Assembly: GCA_018822105.1 (NCBI GenBank)
Contig: JAHJLB010000051.1
Span: forward strand, 186,001-250,000
DNA length: 64,000 bases
DNA from: Pseudomonadota bacterium
GTDB lineage: Bacteria > Desulfobacterota > Desulfovibrionia > Desulfovibrionales > Desulfovibrionaceae
Direction: 5' to 3'
The notes under the pieces are model-generated. The model had not been told where the DNA came from. It ran no database searches and saw nothing but the letters and a program-made list of their open reading frames with translations. Shown here piece by piece: positions 34,130 to 44,535 of the stretch. Every line of letters begins with the position of its first letter. Within the stretch, counting starts at the first letter, position 1. The position numbers and the translations under genes were made by a program.

Positions 34130-35188
34130 TCACGTGATGGCGACGTCAAGGGCCAGCCCCGCGCCCTTCAGGGGCAGCGGCACCCGCGCCCCGCCCTGCC
34201 GCGAGGACAGGTGCGCGCCGAGCACCACATCCACGGACTCGATGCCCGCGTCCACGGTGGGGTGCGCATGGGGGCCCAGAAGGTCCAGGATGCAGTCCCG
34301 GGTGGCCTGCACGATGTCCAGGGCCGGCCCGTGCTCCAGGGCCACGGGCTCGGGCTGCACCAGGCGCGTCTTGGCCGTGTGGCGCTGGTTGGCCGGACGG
34401 GCGGAGGCGCTGGCGCTGCCCGCGGGAGACGGGGTGAAGTCGTCGAACTCGGCCACGCCCTCGGTGCCCACGACCAGGCAGCGCGAGGCCCGGGGCACGT
34501 CCTCGGAGAGCTCGAAGTCGCCCGTGAAGCGCCAGCCGTCCGCGCAGGCGAAGCCCACGCTGACCTGGCCGCCGGGGTCGCAGAACTGCGCCCCGCGCAC
34601 GTTGGGCGCGGGACTCTCCGTCAACTCCGCGCTGACCCACACCGGGCGCGCGTCGAAGAGCCAGGCCGCGTAGTCGAAATAATGCAGCCCCACGCAGCCC
34701 ACGCCGCCGCCGCCGATGAGGCCCCAGAAGCGCCGGGGGCGCCCGATGCTCCGCGCATCCCGCACGGCCTGGCGGAACAGCAGGCAGCGCGTGAGGAAGC
34801 GGCGGCAGAGATTCACGGCCAGGCGGGTGCCTGCGGCCTCGCAGGCGGCGGCCATTTCGCGGGTCTTGGCCCCGCTGGTGCCCATGGGCTTCTCGCAGAG
34901 CACATAGGGGACCTTCGCCTCGGCAGCGGCCAGCACCATCTCGTGGTGGCTGGGGCCGTTGGTGGCGATGCACACCAGGTCCGCGCCGGGCAGGAGCTCG
35001 CGCCAGTCGCCCGCGGCCAGGGGCCTGTCCGGGCGCGAAGCGGCCAGCTCTTGGGCCACGGCCAGGTTCATGTCGCAGACCCCGGCCACGCGGACCTCCG
35101 CCGCGTCCAGGGCGGCCAGATGCCTCCGGCCCATGCCGCCCAGCCCGATGACCACGGCGCGGAGGTCCCGCACGTTGCGCCCGGGCAT
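34130..35188 (-). CDS. Gfo/Idh/MocA-family oxidoreductase
   Basis: The 352-residue product has the Rossmann motif VVIGLGGMGRRHLAAL and the EKPMGTS signature (about 100). The C-terminal domain contains GCVGLHYFDYAAWLF. It differs clearly from the downstream paralogue, so the two probably act on different substrates or in sequence. The ATG overlaps the TGA of the CMP-sugar synthetase gene by one base (TGATG), indicating translational coupling. It likely modifies a sugar made for the same surface glycan. Confidence 0.88.
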   Translation of the reverse strand: MPGRNVRDLRAVVIGLGGMGRRHLAALDAAEVRVAGVCDMNLAVAQELAASRPDRPLAAGDWRELLPGADLVCIATNGPSHHEMVLAAAEAKVPYVLCEKPMGTSGAKTREMAAACEAAGTRLAVNLCRRFLTRCLLFRQAVRDARSIGRPRRFWGLIGGGGVGCVGLHYFDYAAWLFDARPVWVSAELTESPAPNVRGAQFCDPGGQVSVGFACADGWRFTGDFELSEDVPRASRCLVVGTEGVAEFDDFTPSPAGSASASARPANQRHTAKTRLVQPEPVALEHGPALDIVQATRDCILDLLGPHAHPTVDAGIESVDVVLGAHLSSRQGGARVPLPLKGAGLALDVAIT

Positions 35189-35889
35189 CAGATGCGCCCC
35201 GCCTTCTTGAGCAAAAGCTCGCAGATCTCGAAGTCCAGCAGCTCGTCGACGTCCCAGGAGCGCTCGCGCGGCATGGCGTAGCCGCGGGTCTCCGGGGTCA
35301 GGTAGCTTCTGGTCCGGGCCAGCCACTGCGTGCTGGCCACATACACCGCGCCGTTGGGCGCGAAGACCCTGGGCAGCTCCTGGCGGCGGGTGTGGTAGCG
35401 CTCCTGGGCGATGACCGGAGCCATGAGGCCCTCCTCGTCCAGATGGAACATGTAGTAGGGGCTCTTCTCGGCCTCGCTGACGCTGATGCAGCACGGCCAG
35501 CCGCCATCCAGGCAGCTCCGGATGCAGCCGTCGATGTCGGCCACGGTGCGCAGGGGCGAGGTGGGCTGCAGGAGCACGACGTAGTCATAGGCCTCCGGCC
35601 TGAGCGCCTCCACGGCGTGCAGCACCGGGTCCACGCCGGGGGTGTCGTCCCGGGCCAGCTCCGGCGGACGCACAAAGGGCGTTTCCGCCCCATGGGCGCG
35701 GGCCACGGCCAGGATGCCCTCGTCGTCCGAGGACACCACGAGCCTGTCCAGGTACTCCGAACGCCTGGCCTCGCGGATGGTCCAGGCCATGAGCGGCAGC
35801 CCGCCCAGGTCGCGGATGTTCTTGCCGGGAACGCCCTTGCTGCCGCCCCGGGCGCTGATGGTGCTCAATATGCGCTTGCCCTTGTACAT
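35188..35889 (-). CDS. neuA: CMP-acylneuraminate-type cytidylyltransferase
   Basis: The 233-residue enzyme matches the NeuA/PseF family that activates nonulosonic (sialic-, legionaminic- or pseudaminic-like) acids as CMP-sugars. The CTP-binding loop is STISARGGSKGVPGKN (about 10-25), followed by LLQPTSPLR and NGAVYVAS. The exact sugar cannot be read. The ATG at 35889 is set by a GGGAG site and by the family start. It heads the operon with two oxidoreductases; nonulosonate synthase is not in the window. Confidence 0.87.
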   Translation of the reverse strand: MYKGKRILSTISARGGSKGVPGKNIRDLGGLPLMAWTIREARRSEYLDRLVVSSDDEGILAVARAHGAETPFVRPPELARDDTPGVDPVLHAVEALRPEAYDYVVLLQPTSPLRTVADIDGCIRSCLDGGWPCCISVSEAEKSPYYMFHLDEEGLMAPVIAQERYHTRRQELPRVFAPNGAVYVASTQWLARTRSYLTPETRGYAMPRERSWDVDELLDFEICELLLKKAGRI

Positions 35890-35911
35890 GCCCTGCTTCT
35901 CCCAGGGCGAA

Positions 35912-35940
35912 ACCTTAGCCTGTTTGGCCCGGCCCCGCAA
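35912..35940 (-). promoter_or_regulatory. Candidate promoter of the neuA operon
   Basis: On the minus strand TTGCGG (35940-35935) and TAAGGT (35917-35912) are 17 bases apart, about 23 bases before the neuA start. Confidence 0.4.
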
Positions 35941-35960
35941 CGACATCGACGCCCCGCCCC

Positions 35961-35989
35961 TTGCGTGGGCTCCGGGCTTCGCGTATACA
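35961..35989 (+). promoter_or_regulatory. Sigma-70-type promoter of the PEP-synthase-like gene
   Basis: TTGCGT (35961-35966) and TATACA (35984-35989) are 17 bases apart, 54 bases before the ATG at 36044. Confidence 0.6.
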
Positions 35990-36043
35990 GCAAGCATCAA
36001 GCTCCGCCCCCCAAGGCCCGAACACCCAGCCCCGGAGTCCTGC

Positions 36044-38662
36044 ATGCTCAAGTTCCTGAACATGCTTCTCGGCAGCCAGAAAAAGCGCGCCAGCCGTTCG
36101 GAAGAGGACGCCCTCAAGCGCAAATACGACTACTTCAAGAGCCTGCTCATCAAGAACAACCGCTCCCTGGAGCTATTGACGGAGCTGGAGCACCTGCTCT
36201 TCGAGAACAAGCCCTTCACCCTGGAGCAGGTGCTGGCGAGCTCCGAGGACCTGATCAGCCTGGTCTACGACCTGGCCGAGGACCTGAACGCCCTGTCCCG
36301 CGGCAAATATCCCGGCCTGTTCGACGCCACGGAGCGCATCGGCATCGCCGTGTTGACCGACCTGGTGCGCCGCAGGAAGCTCAAGAAGAGCGAGCTGGTG
36401 CTGCCCCTGCGCTCGCTTTCCGCCGCCATGAGCGACGAGGTGGGCGGCAAGGCCGCCAACCTGGGCGAGGTCGCCAACCGCGCCGGCCTGCCCACGCCCC
36501 CGGGCTTCGCCGTTTCGGCCTACGCCTGCCAGAACTTTTTGCGAACCACTGGCCTCGCCGAGCGCATCGAGCAGCGCATGCGCGGCATCGACGTCAAGGA
36601 CACGGAGCGCCTGGTGGCCATCTGCGAGGAGGTCCAGGCCATGATCCTGGCCGAGGAGGTGCCCGCGGAGATCCGGCGCGGCATGGCCCGCGAGATGGAC
36701 GGGCTCACGGCCCTGCTCGGCCCGCAGGTGCGCGTGTCCGTGCGCTCCAGCGCCACCTGCGAGGACTCCGAGGCCACCTTCGCCGGGCAGCACTCCACGG
36801 TGCTCAACGTCAGCGCCGAGAACGTGCCCGCGGCCTGGAAGGAGGTGGTGGCCAGCACCTTCAGCCCCCGCGCCGTGTACTACCGCCGCAGCAAGGGCTA
36901 CTCGGACCAGGACGTGGTCATGGCCGTGCTCTGCGTGACCATGGTCGACGCGCGCTCAAGCGGCGTGCTCTACACCCACGATCCCGGCCAGATGGATTCC
37001 GACGACATCCTGGTCAGCGCCGCCTGGGGCCTGGGCGTCAGCGTCGTGGACGGCTCGGGCAAGACGGACTTCGCGCGGCTGCGGCGCAAGGACATGCACC
37101 TCCTGGTCCGCGAGGTGGCCGTGAAGGAGCGCCGCCTCATCCTGAGGAGCGCCGCCGGCGGGGCCGACGGCATCGTCGAGGACCGGGTGCCCCTGGACCG
37201 GCAGGCCGAGCCCTGCCTGGACCAGGCCCGGCTGCTCCAGCTCGCGGCCTACGGACTCAAGCTGGAGGAGCACTACGGCCAGCCCCTGGACATCGAATGG
37301 GCCCAGGACCAGCAGGAGCGGCTGTTCCTGCTCCAGGCCCGGCCCCTGGGCGTGGAGCAGGGCCAGGGGACCGACGGCTGCGCCCTGAAGGACGCGGAGG
37401 CCGAGCCCCTGCACGGCCGCGAGATCCTCCTGCGCGGCGGGGCCACGGCCTGCGGCGGGGCCGCCGCAGGACAGGCCTACATCCTCCTCAGCGACCACAA
37501 CCTTTCCGCCGTGCCCGAAGGGACCATCCTGGTGACCCGGCAGACCTCGCCCACCTATGTGCCCATCATGGACCGCGTCCGGGCCATCGTCACCGATGTG
37601 GGCAGCGTCACCGGGCACATGGCCTCGGTGGCCCGGGAGTTCGGGCTGCCCACCCTGGTGGGCACGGAAAACGCCACCCTCGTCCTCCGGCAGGGCGAGG
37701 AGATCACCGTGGACGCCACCAGCCGCATCATCTACCGGGGCAGAGTGCCGGAGCTCATCCGCGACAAGCCCTGCATCAACCTCATGAAGGGCAGCCCGGT
37801 GTACAAGGCCGCGCAGGAGGCCTTGAAGCGCATGGCTCCGCTGACCCTGCTGGACCCCAAGGCCGAGAACTTCTCGCCCGAGGGCTGCCGCAGCCTGCAC
37901 GACGTCATCCGCTTCGCCCACGAGATGAGCATGCGCGAGATGTTCCGCATCGGCGAGGACATGGAGGAGGCGGACAGCGCCGCGGTGCGCCTGCGCGCGG
38001 GCCTGCCCCTGAACATCCTGGTGGTGGACCTGGGCGGCGGGCTGACCCCCACGGCCCCGAAAAGGGTCGTGGAGCTGGAGCACGTCAAGAGCGCGCCCTT
38101 CCAGGCCCTGCTCCACGGCATGACCAACCCGGACATCCGCTGGCTGGGCGGCGTGGGCGTCAGCCTCACCGGCTTCGCCACCATCGTGGCCGAGTCCCTC
38201 CTGAACGACCCCACCGCCGACGGCAGCATGGGCGGGCCGAACTACGCCGTGGCCAGCGACCATTACCTGAACTTCAACATGCGCCTGGGCTACCACTTCG
38301 CCGTGGTGGACAGCTTCTGCGGGCCGGAGATCAACGACAACTACATCACGTTCTCCTTCAAGGGCGGGGCGGCGGACATCGCCAGGCGCTCCCGGCGGGC
38401 CGGGCTCATCGCGCAGATCCTCAAGCGCCTGGGCTTCAAGGTGGAGGTCCGGGGCGACATGGTGCGCGGGGAAATCAAGAAGTACTCCCAAAACGACCTC
38501 AAGCAGAAGCTGGACATGGTGGGCAGGCTCCTGGGCGCCGTGCGCCTGCTGGACATGCTGCTCTCCGACGACGGCCAGATCGGCTGGTATGTGGAGGAGT
38601 TCTTCAAGGGCAACTACGCCTTTGAACGGGAACAGGACGCAGGGCCGGCTGCGCGGCCATGA
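36044..38662 (+). CDS. PEP/pyruvate-binding and PEP-mobile-domain protein with a novel C-terminal region
   Basis: The 872-residue product has an N-terminal helical extension (1-130). A PPDK/PEP-synthase ATP-grasp domain follows (about 131-435: GGKAANLGEV, VRSSATCEDSE, LQARPLG), then a swivelling phosphohistidine domain (about 460-570) with the catalytic-type His525 in SVTGHMASVAREFGLP. The PEP-binding TIM barrel expected next is absent. Instead about 290 residues of unrecognised sequence follow, with conserved-looking LVVDLGGGLTP and ASDHYLNFNMRLGYHFAVVD. It may phosphorylate another target through the histidine. Monocistronic, divergent from the neuA operon. Confidence 0.85.
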   Translation: MLKFLNMLLGSQKKRASRSEEDALKRKYDYFKSLLIKNNRSLELLTELEHLLFENKPFTLEQVLASSEDLISLVYDLAEDLNALSRGKYPGLFDATERIGIAVLTDLVRRRKLKKSELVLPLRSLSAAMSDEVGGKAANLGEVANRAGLPTPPGFAVSAYACQNFLRTTGLAERIEQRMRGIDVKDTERLVAICEEVQAMILAEEVPAEIRRGMAREMDGLTALLGPQVRVSVRSSATCEDSEATFAGQHSTVLNVSAENVPAAWKEVVASTFSPRAVYYRRSKGYSDQDVVMAVLCVTMVDARSSGVLYTHDPGQMDSDDILVSAAWGLGVSVVDGSGKTDFARLRRKDMHLLVREVAVKERRLILRSAAGGADGIVEDRVPLDRQAEPCLDQARLLQLAAYGLKLEEHYGQPLDIEWAQDQQERLFLLQARPLGVEQGQGTDGCALKDAEAEPLHGREILLRGGATACGGAAAGQAYILLSDHNLSAVPEGTILVTRQTSPTYVPIMDRVRAIVTDVGSVTGHMASVAREFGLPTLVGTENATLVLRQGEEITVDATSRIIYRGRVPELIRDKPCINLMKGSPVYKAAQEALKRMAPLTLLDPKAENFSPEGCRSLHDVIRFAHEMSMREMFRIGEDMEEADSAAVRLRAGLPLNILVVDLGGGLTPTAPKRVVELEHVKSAPFQALLHGMTNPDIRWLGGVGVSLTGFATIVAESLLNDPTADGSMGGPNYAVASDHYLNFNMRLGYHFAVVDSFCGPEINDNYITFSFKGGAADIARRSRRAGLIAQILKRLGFKVEVRGDMVRGEIKKYSQNDLKQKLDMVGRLLGAVRLLDMLLSDDGQIGWYVEEFFKGNYAFEREQDAGPAARP

Positions 38663-38728
38663 CCCCGCTGTGCAGCCTTTGGCCCGCGCCAGCGCATAAA
38701 TTGTACACCGGCGGACGCCGCCGCGCGC

Positions 38729-38756
38729 GCCCTGGCCCGGCAGCCAGCGCCAGGGC
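38729..38756 (+). terminator. Hairpin after the PEP-mobile-domain gene
   Basis: A perfect 8-bp stem (38729-38736/38749-38756) with a 12-base loop and no T run lies 66 bases after the stop. Confidence 0.35.
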
Positions 38757-38812
38757 CCATTTGCAGCCCTGGCCCGATGTTTGCTAGTCTGCATCCGGCA
38801 CTCCGCCCCGTC

Positions 38813-38840
38813 TTGACGCTGGCGGAGGAAGGCGTATCTT
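38813..38840 (+). promoter_or_regulatory. Sigma-70-type promoter of the glycine-zipper lipoprotein gene
   Basis: TTGACG (38813-38818) and TATCTT (38835-38840) are 16 bases apart, 52 bases before the ATG. Confidence 0.6.
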
Positions 38841-38892
38841 TCCCAGTGTAACACAGACCATCAGCGGGCCAAGGCCCGCAAGGAGGACCAAC

Positions 38893-39339
38893 ATGAAACG
38901 GCTCATCACTTCCCTCATCCTCGCCACCTTCCTCCTGGGCTCCGTGGCCGGCTGCGCCAACAAGGCCCAGACCGGGGCCGGTGTGGGCACCCTGGCCGGC
39001 GCCACCCTGGGCGCGCTGACCTTCAAGAACAAGGCCAGCGGAGCGGCCATCGGGGCGGGCATCGGCGCGCTCATCGGCTACGCCATCGGCAACGAGATGG
39101 ACAAGTACGACAAGGAGCATATCGGCAAGGCCCTGGAGGAGCAGCCCACGGGCAAGCCCCTGGCCTGGAAGAACCCGGACACCGGCACCCAGTACGAGGC
39201 CACCCCCGGCAGCCCCTACATGCAGCAGGACAAGATCTACCGCGACGTGACCATCAAGGCCAACGTGGACGGCCAGGAAAAGGACATGAAGGCCAAGGCC
39301 TACCGCAACCCCGACGGCACCTGGGTCCTGGTCCAGTAG
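38893..39339 (+). CDS. Glycine-zipper outer-membrane-type lipoprotein
   Basis: The 148-residue product has a lipobox (GSVAGC) and a glycine-zipper segment (about 27-68: TGAGVGTLAGATLGAL, GAAIGAGIGALIGYAIG), as in 17-kDa surface-antigen/SlyB-like proteins. A small C-terminal beta-domain ends in TWVLVQ. It probably lies in the outer membrane as a structural or stress lipoprotein. A very strong AAGGAGG site, its own promoter and a good terminator suggest high expression from a single-gene unit. Confidence 0.86.
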   Translation: MKRLITSLILATFLLGSVAGCANKAQTGAGVGTLAGATLGALTFKNKASGAAIGAGIGALIGYAIGNEMDKYDKEHIGKALEEQPTGKPLAWKNPDTGTQYEATPGSPYMQQDKIYRDVTIKANVDGQEKDMKAKAYRNPDGTWVLVQ

Positions 39340-39361
39340 CCGCAAGCCCCCCGCGCACGCC

Positions 39362-39393
39362 AAGGCCCGGAGCACCTGCTTCGGGCCTTTTTT
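39362..39393 (+). terminator. Rho-independent terminator of the glycine-zipper lipoprotein gene
   Basis: An AAGGCCCG/CGGGCCTT stem (39362-39369/39382-39389) with an inner AGC/GCT pairing is followed by a T run to 39393. Confidence 0.88.
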
Positions 39394-39440
39394 CTCGTCC
39401 CCGGCCTGCCCGGAAGGTCATCCAAGGCCGCTGCCGGGGC

Positions 39441-39471
39441 AAAAGAAAAGGCCGGGCGCGAACCCGGCCTT
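39441..39471 (-). terminator. Rho-independent terminator of the Lys/Ala-rich protein gene
   Basis: On the minus strand a perfect 9-bp stem (39448-39456/39463-39471) is followed by TTTTCTTTT-like sequence (complement of 39441-39449). Confidence 0.85.
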
Positions 39472-39497
39472 GGAGCCTTGGTGGTGTTCCGGCTGGC

Positions 39498-40151
39498 CTA
39501 GAAGCGGCCTTCGCCGCCCTTGGACTCCGTGCCCAATGGCTTGGCGGTGTCTGCCGGGCCGGGCTGGACCTCGTGGCGCACCTCCGGCGCCACGGCGGGG
39601 GCCGCGGACTTCTCCTGGCCGGGGCGGTTCACGGAATAGGCGCTCAGGTCATCGCCAGCGGCGGGGCCGGCGGCAGGGCCGGAACGGCGCACCTCGGTGC
39701 TCGTGCCGCGCACCTTGGCCTCACCGGCGTAGGACTTGCTGACAAGGCGGTCGCCCTTGGCCGCCGCCTTCTTGCGGGAGTTCTTGCCGAGCTTCTTGTC
39801 GCCTGCGGCAACGGTCGCCTTGGAAGCCTTCTTGGCGGGCTTCACCTCGGCCTCGGCGGACTTCTTGGCCTTCTTGCCCTTCCGTGCGCCGGCCTTGGCC
39901 GCCTCGTCCACCTGGGCGGACTTCCTGGCCTTGCGTTCGGGCTTGGCGCCGGGCTTCACCTCCACCCAGCCGCCAGGGGCCTCGGCGCTGGCCTTGCCGG
40001 CCTTCTTCCTGGCCTTGCGGGCCTTCTTCTCCTTGAGGGCGGCGGTCCGCTCCTCCGGCTTCATCTTGTACACCTTGGCCTCGGCAGGGCCGGCGGCCAG
40101 GAAGCCCACGGCCAAAACGGCCGCCAGCAGTCCGGTCAGAATCCTTCGCAT
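39498..40151 (-). CDS. Exported Lys/Ala-rich low-complexity protein
   Basis: The 217-residue product begins with a signal peptide (about 1-25, AGPAEA before KVYK) and then consists largely of Lys, Ala, Gly and Arg. Many KKA/RKA runs resemble histone-H1-like tails (EKKARKARKKAGKAS, KAGARKGKKAKKSAEA). The last 60 residues are less basic. No domain is recognisable. A basic exported tail could bind nucleic acid, anionic polysaccharide or wall polymers. A strong GGAGGAGG site and a clean terminator support a real, well-expressed single gene. Confidence 0.75.
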   Translation of the reverse strand: MRRILTGLLAAVLAVGFLAAGPAEAKVYKMKPEERTAALKEKKARKARKKAGKASAEAPGGWVEVKPGAKPERKARKSAQVDEAAKAGARKGKKAKKSAEAEVKPAKKASKATVAAGDKKLGKNSRKKAAAKGDRLVSKSYAGEAKVRGTSTEVRRSGPAAGPAAGDDLSAYSVNRPGQEKSAAPAVAPEVRHEVQPGPADTAKPLGTESKGGEGRF

Positions 40152-40273
40152 GTTCCTCCTCCTTCAGGGGGGGGTCTGTGTCGGCGGGTGCGCCGCGCTC
40201 TGCGCCCGGAGCATACACGAGGAGCCGGGGCTGCGTCCAGAGGCCGGAAGGCCCGGCAGGCGGCGGGCCGCCC

Positions 40274-41206
40274 CTACTTCAGCAGCTCGTTCAGGCGGCC
40301 TTCGTCAAACCCCTCCACCCGCGTGCTGCCCACGAAGATGATCGGGGTGCCGCTGATGCCCATGCCCGTGGCCCGGGCCATGTCCTCGGAGACCACGCGG
40401 TCATACTTGGAGTCGCCCAGGGCCTTCACGATGGCCGCGCCGCTCTTGCCCAGGGCCTTCAGCTCCGGGAAGCGGCCCAGGTAGGCGCCGGCCACCTCCT
40501 CCCAGGCCTTTTTCATGTTCTCAGGGCTCTTGTCCGCCACCTTGGGCACGGGCAGCTCGCCGTAGCCAAAGCGCACGAAGTCCAGGGCCTTCTTGGGGGC
40601 CTTGGCCTCGGCCCAGGCCATGAGGGCGCAGGCGATGTCCGCCCCGGGGTGCGAGGACAGGGGGAAATGCGCAAGGCGCAGCTCGGAGAAGGCCTGCTTC
40701 TTGTCCAGGAGATAGGCGAAGGCCTGGCGGCAATAGGGGCAGAAGGGGTCGGACACGTAGATGACCACGGGCTTGTCGGGCGCGCCCTTGAGGAGGCTGT
40801 GCCCGAAGCCCTTGAGGTCCTCGGCGCGCATGCGCTCGCGGGCGTCCTTGAAGATGCTCCGGCCCGCGTAGAGGTTCACGATGTCCGAGACGTGGAACTG
40901 GCCGTCGGCGCTGACGAAGAGCAGGAAGGGCTGGGACTGGCCTTCGGCCGGGGCCAGGCGGCCCTTCACGGCGTAGATGTCCAGGCCGCCAAAGGCGCCG
41001 GCCTTGTCCACCTTGTCCACCTGGACGTTCTCCTCGGTCAGGGCCGGGAAGTTGGTCTGCCCGGCCAGGCCGGACAGGCCCGCCGCAAAATTCTTCCGGA
41101 AGGCCTGCATGTTGAAGGCCGCGTTCTCTGCCTCGGCCAGGGCAGGGGCCTGGGACAGCACCAGCAGGGCCAGGGCCAGCAGAAGGGAGACGGGATACCG
41201 GCGCAT
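40274..41206 (-). CDS. DsbC/DsbG-like thiol:disulfide interchange protein
   Basis: The 310-residue product has a signal peptide (cleavage near ALAEA) and an N-terminal dimerisation-like region. A DsbA-fold domain has the active site FCPYC (about 155-159) and a cis-Pro loop SGTPIIFVG near the end. It is a periplasmic disulfide isomerase or reductase. AAGGAG precedes the ATG. It lies 17 bases behind the aminotransferase and is the last gene of the amino-acid cluster; why a thiol protein should be there is unclear. Confidence 0.87.
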   Translation of the reverse strand: MRRYPVSLLLALALLVLSQAPALAEAENAAFNMQAFRKNFAAGLSGLAGQTNFPALTEENVQVDKVDKAGAFGGLDIYAVKGRLAPAEGQSQPFLLFVSADGQFHVSDIVNLYAGRSIFKDARERMRAEDLKGFGHSLLKGAPDKPVVIYVSDPFCPYCRQAFAYLLDKKQAFSELRLAHFPLSSHPGADIACALMAWAEAKAPKKALDFVRFGYGELPVPKVADKSPENMKKAWEEVAGAYLGRFPELKALGKSGAAIVKALGDSKYDRVVSEDMARATGMGISGTPIIFVGSTRVEGFDEGRLNELLK

Positions 41207-41223
41207 GAGCACTCCTTGAAGGG

Positions 41224-42401
41224 TTACAATTGGCTGGCCCAGGCGGCCAGGCGGTCGCAAGCGGTATTGATCTCGGCCTCGTCGCCGCCGAAGGACAGGC
41301 GCACGTGGCCCTCCCCGCCCGGGCCGAAGGCCCCGCCGGGGATGGTGATGACGCGGGCCTCGCGGATGAGCCGGACGGCCAGCTCGCGGGAGTCGCAGGC
41401 CGGAGGCCCGGCCTCGGCCATGACGTAGAACGCGCCCCTGGGCCGGATGTGCCGGAAGCGCCCGCCCATGCCGTCCAGGCGCGCGCAGATGAGGTCGCGC
41501 CGCTTCTCCAGCTCGGCGCGCATGTCCCGGTAGACGTCCTGGGGCCCGGCGAGGGAGGCCAGGGCGGCCACTTGCGCCGGGGTGGGCGCGCAGATGGCCG
41601 CGGCGTCGTGGACCTTGAGCATCTGGCTCAGCAGGGGCTCCTGGGCCCAGAGGAAGCCCACGCGCCAGCCCGTGAGGGCGAAGCGCTTGGAGAAGCTGAA
41701 CACGCCCACCAGCAGAGGGCGCAGCTCCGGCAGGCTGGCCAGGCTGAAGGCGGCCTCGTTGTCGTAGGTCAGCGCGTCGTAGGTGTCGTCGCAGATGACG
41801 AAGATGTCGTGCCTGAGGGCCAGCTCGGCCAGCTTCAGCAGGTCCGCCTTGGCGAACACCGCCCCCGTGGGGTTGTGCGGGCTGGACACGATGACGGCCT
41901 TGGTGCGCGGGGTGATGGCCCGGGCCACGGCGTCCACGTCCAGGCTCCAGTCCGCGCGGGAGAGCGGCGCGAACACCGGCGTGCCCTCGGACAAAAGCAC
42001 CTGCTCCACATGGGACGGATAGAACGGCTCGGGCACGATGACCTCGTCGCCGGGGCCGACGAGGGTCAGCATGGCGCACAAGAGCCCCTCCATGCCGCCC
42101 ACGGTGATGGCCACCTCGGTCTCCGGGTCGGCGGGCAGGCCCTTCTCGGCCCGCAGCAGCTCGGCGCAGGCGCGGCGAAGCCCGGGCATGCCCGGCTGGA
42201 GGGAATACTTGCCCGCGGCCGGGTCGTCGCGCAGGGCTTTGGCCACGGCGTCCACCACGTGCGGCGGGGTCATGAACGAGGGGATGCCCTGGCCCAGGGA
42301 CACGCAGCCGCCGACCTGGGCAGCAAGCATGGGCATCTCCTTGGTGGCGGAGATCTTGATCTGGCGCACGCGGCGCGAAAGCCGCTGCTCGAGGCCGGCG
42401 C

Positions 42402-42405
<4 letters not shown>
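41224..42405 (-). CDS. Class I/II PLP-dependent aminotransferase
   Basis: The 393-residue product is an aspartate-aminotransferase-like fold I enzyme. It shows the GQGIPSF start, SPHNPTGAVF, ICDDTYDAL and the PLP lysine in SFSKRFALTGWRVGF (about residue 235). The substrate cannot be fixed; alanine, aspartate or aromatic amino acids are possible. Its ATG overlaps the stop of the FAD-dehydrogenase gene (ATGA), so both are translated together. Linkage to an amino-acid importer suggests it deaminates the imported substrate. Confidence 0.9.
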
Positions 42406-43811
<1,406 letters not shown>

Positions 43812-43839
43812 GGACGTCTCCGTCATGGCTGTGGAGGGG

Positions 43840-44535
43840 TCAGGAGCGGTGGCGCTCAAAGCCGGGCACGCTCATGGCGTCCTCCAGCAGATGCAGCAGC
43901 CAGGTAGCCAGGGTCACCAGGACCAGATAATACGCGCCCAGGGTGCAGAAGACCTCGATGTTGCGCCAGGAGTTCCTGGCGATGGTGGTGGCCATGCCCG
44001 TGAGCTCGTTCACGGTGATGACCGAGGCCAGGGAGGAGTACTTGATGAGGTAGATGATCTCGTTGCCGCAGCCCGGCAGGGCCCGGCGGAAGGCCTGGGG
44101 CAGCACCACGCTGGTCACGGCCTGGCGCGTGGTCATGCCCAGGGCCAGGGCCGCGCGGATCTGGCCCTGCTTGATGGACATGAGGCCGCCGCGGATGTAC
44201 TCGGACTGGTAGGCCCCGCTGCACAGCCCGAAGGCCAGGATGGCCGCGGAAACGGGATCCAGCACGATGCCCCGCCCGCCGATGCGGATGTAGGGCAGGG
44301 CGAAATACCAGAAGAACACCTGCACGATGAGCGGGGTGCCGCGGAAGAGCGAGACGTAGACCTCGGCGCAGCGCCGCACGGGCCTGGGCCCGTACACGCG
44401 CAGCACCCCCACGCTGGCGCCGATGAGCGCCCCCAGCAGGGCCGAGGGGGCGATGACCACGAGGCTGGTCCACAGCCCCTCCATGAGGCCGGGCACCAGC
44501 TCCGCGCGCAGAAATTCCAGATACGTGGTGCTCAC
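43840..44535 (-). CDS. Polar amino-acid ABC transporter permease
   Basis: The 231-residue His/Glu/Gln/Arg-family (HisM-like) permease has about five membrane helices and the EAA loop near ALALGMTTRQAVTSVVLPQA. It shares overall sequence with the second permease at 45324, so they probably form a heterodimer. The GTG at 44535 overlaps the ATPase stop (GTGA) and has CGGAG 6 bases upstream; a GTG at 44544 is possible. Confidence 0.9.
   Translation of the reverse strand: MSTTYLEFLRAELVPGLMEGLWTSLVVIAPSALLGALIGASVGVLRVYGPRPVRRCAEVYVSLFRGTPLIVQVFFWYFALPYIRIGGRGIVLDPVSAAILAFGLCSGAYQSEYIRGGLMSIKQGQIRAALALGMTTRQAVTSVVLPQAFRRALPGCGNEIIYLIKYSSLASVITVNELTGMATTIARNSWRNIEVFCTLGAYYLVLVTLATWLLHLLEDAMSVPGFERHRS

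Noticed and set aside
35392-38625. A 1077-codon plus-strand open frame overlapping the PEP-mobile-domain gene in another frame
   Set aside because: It is Arg/Gly/Pro/His-rich out-of-frame translation; the correct frame has complete family motifs and a ribosome site at 36044.
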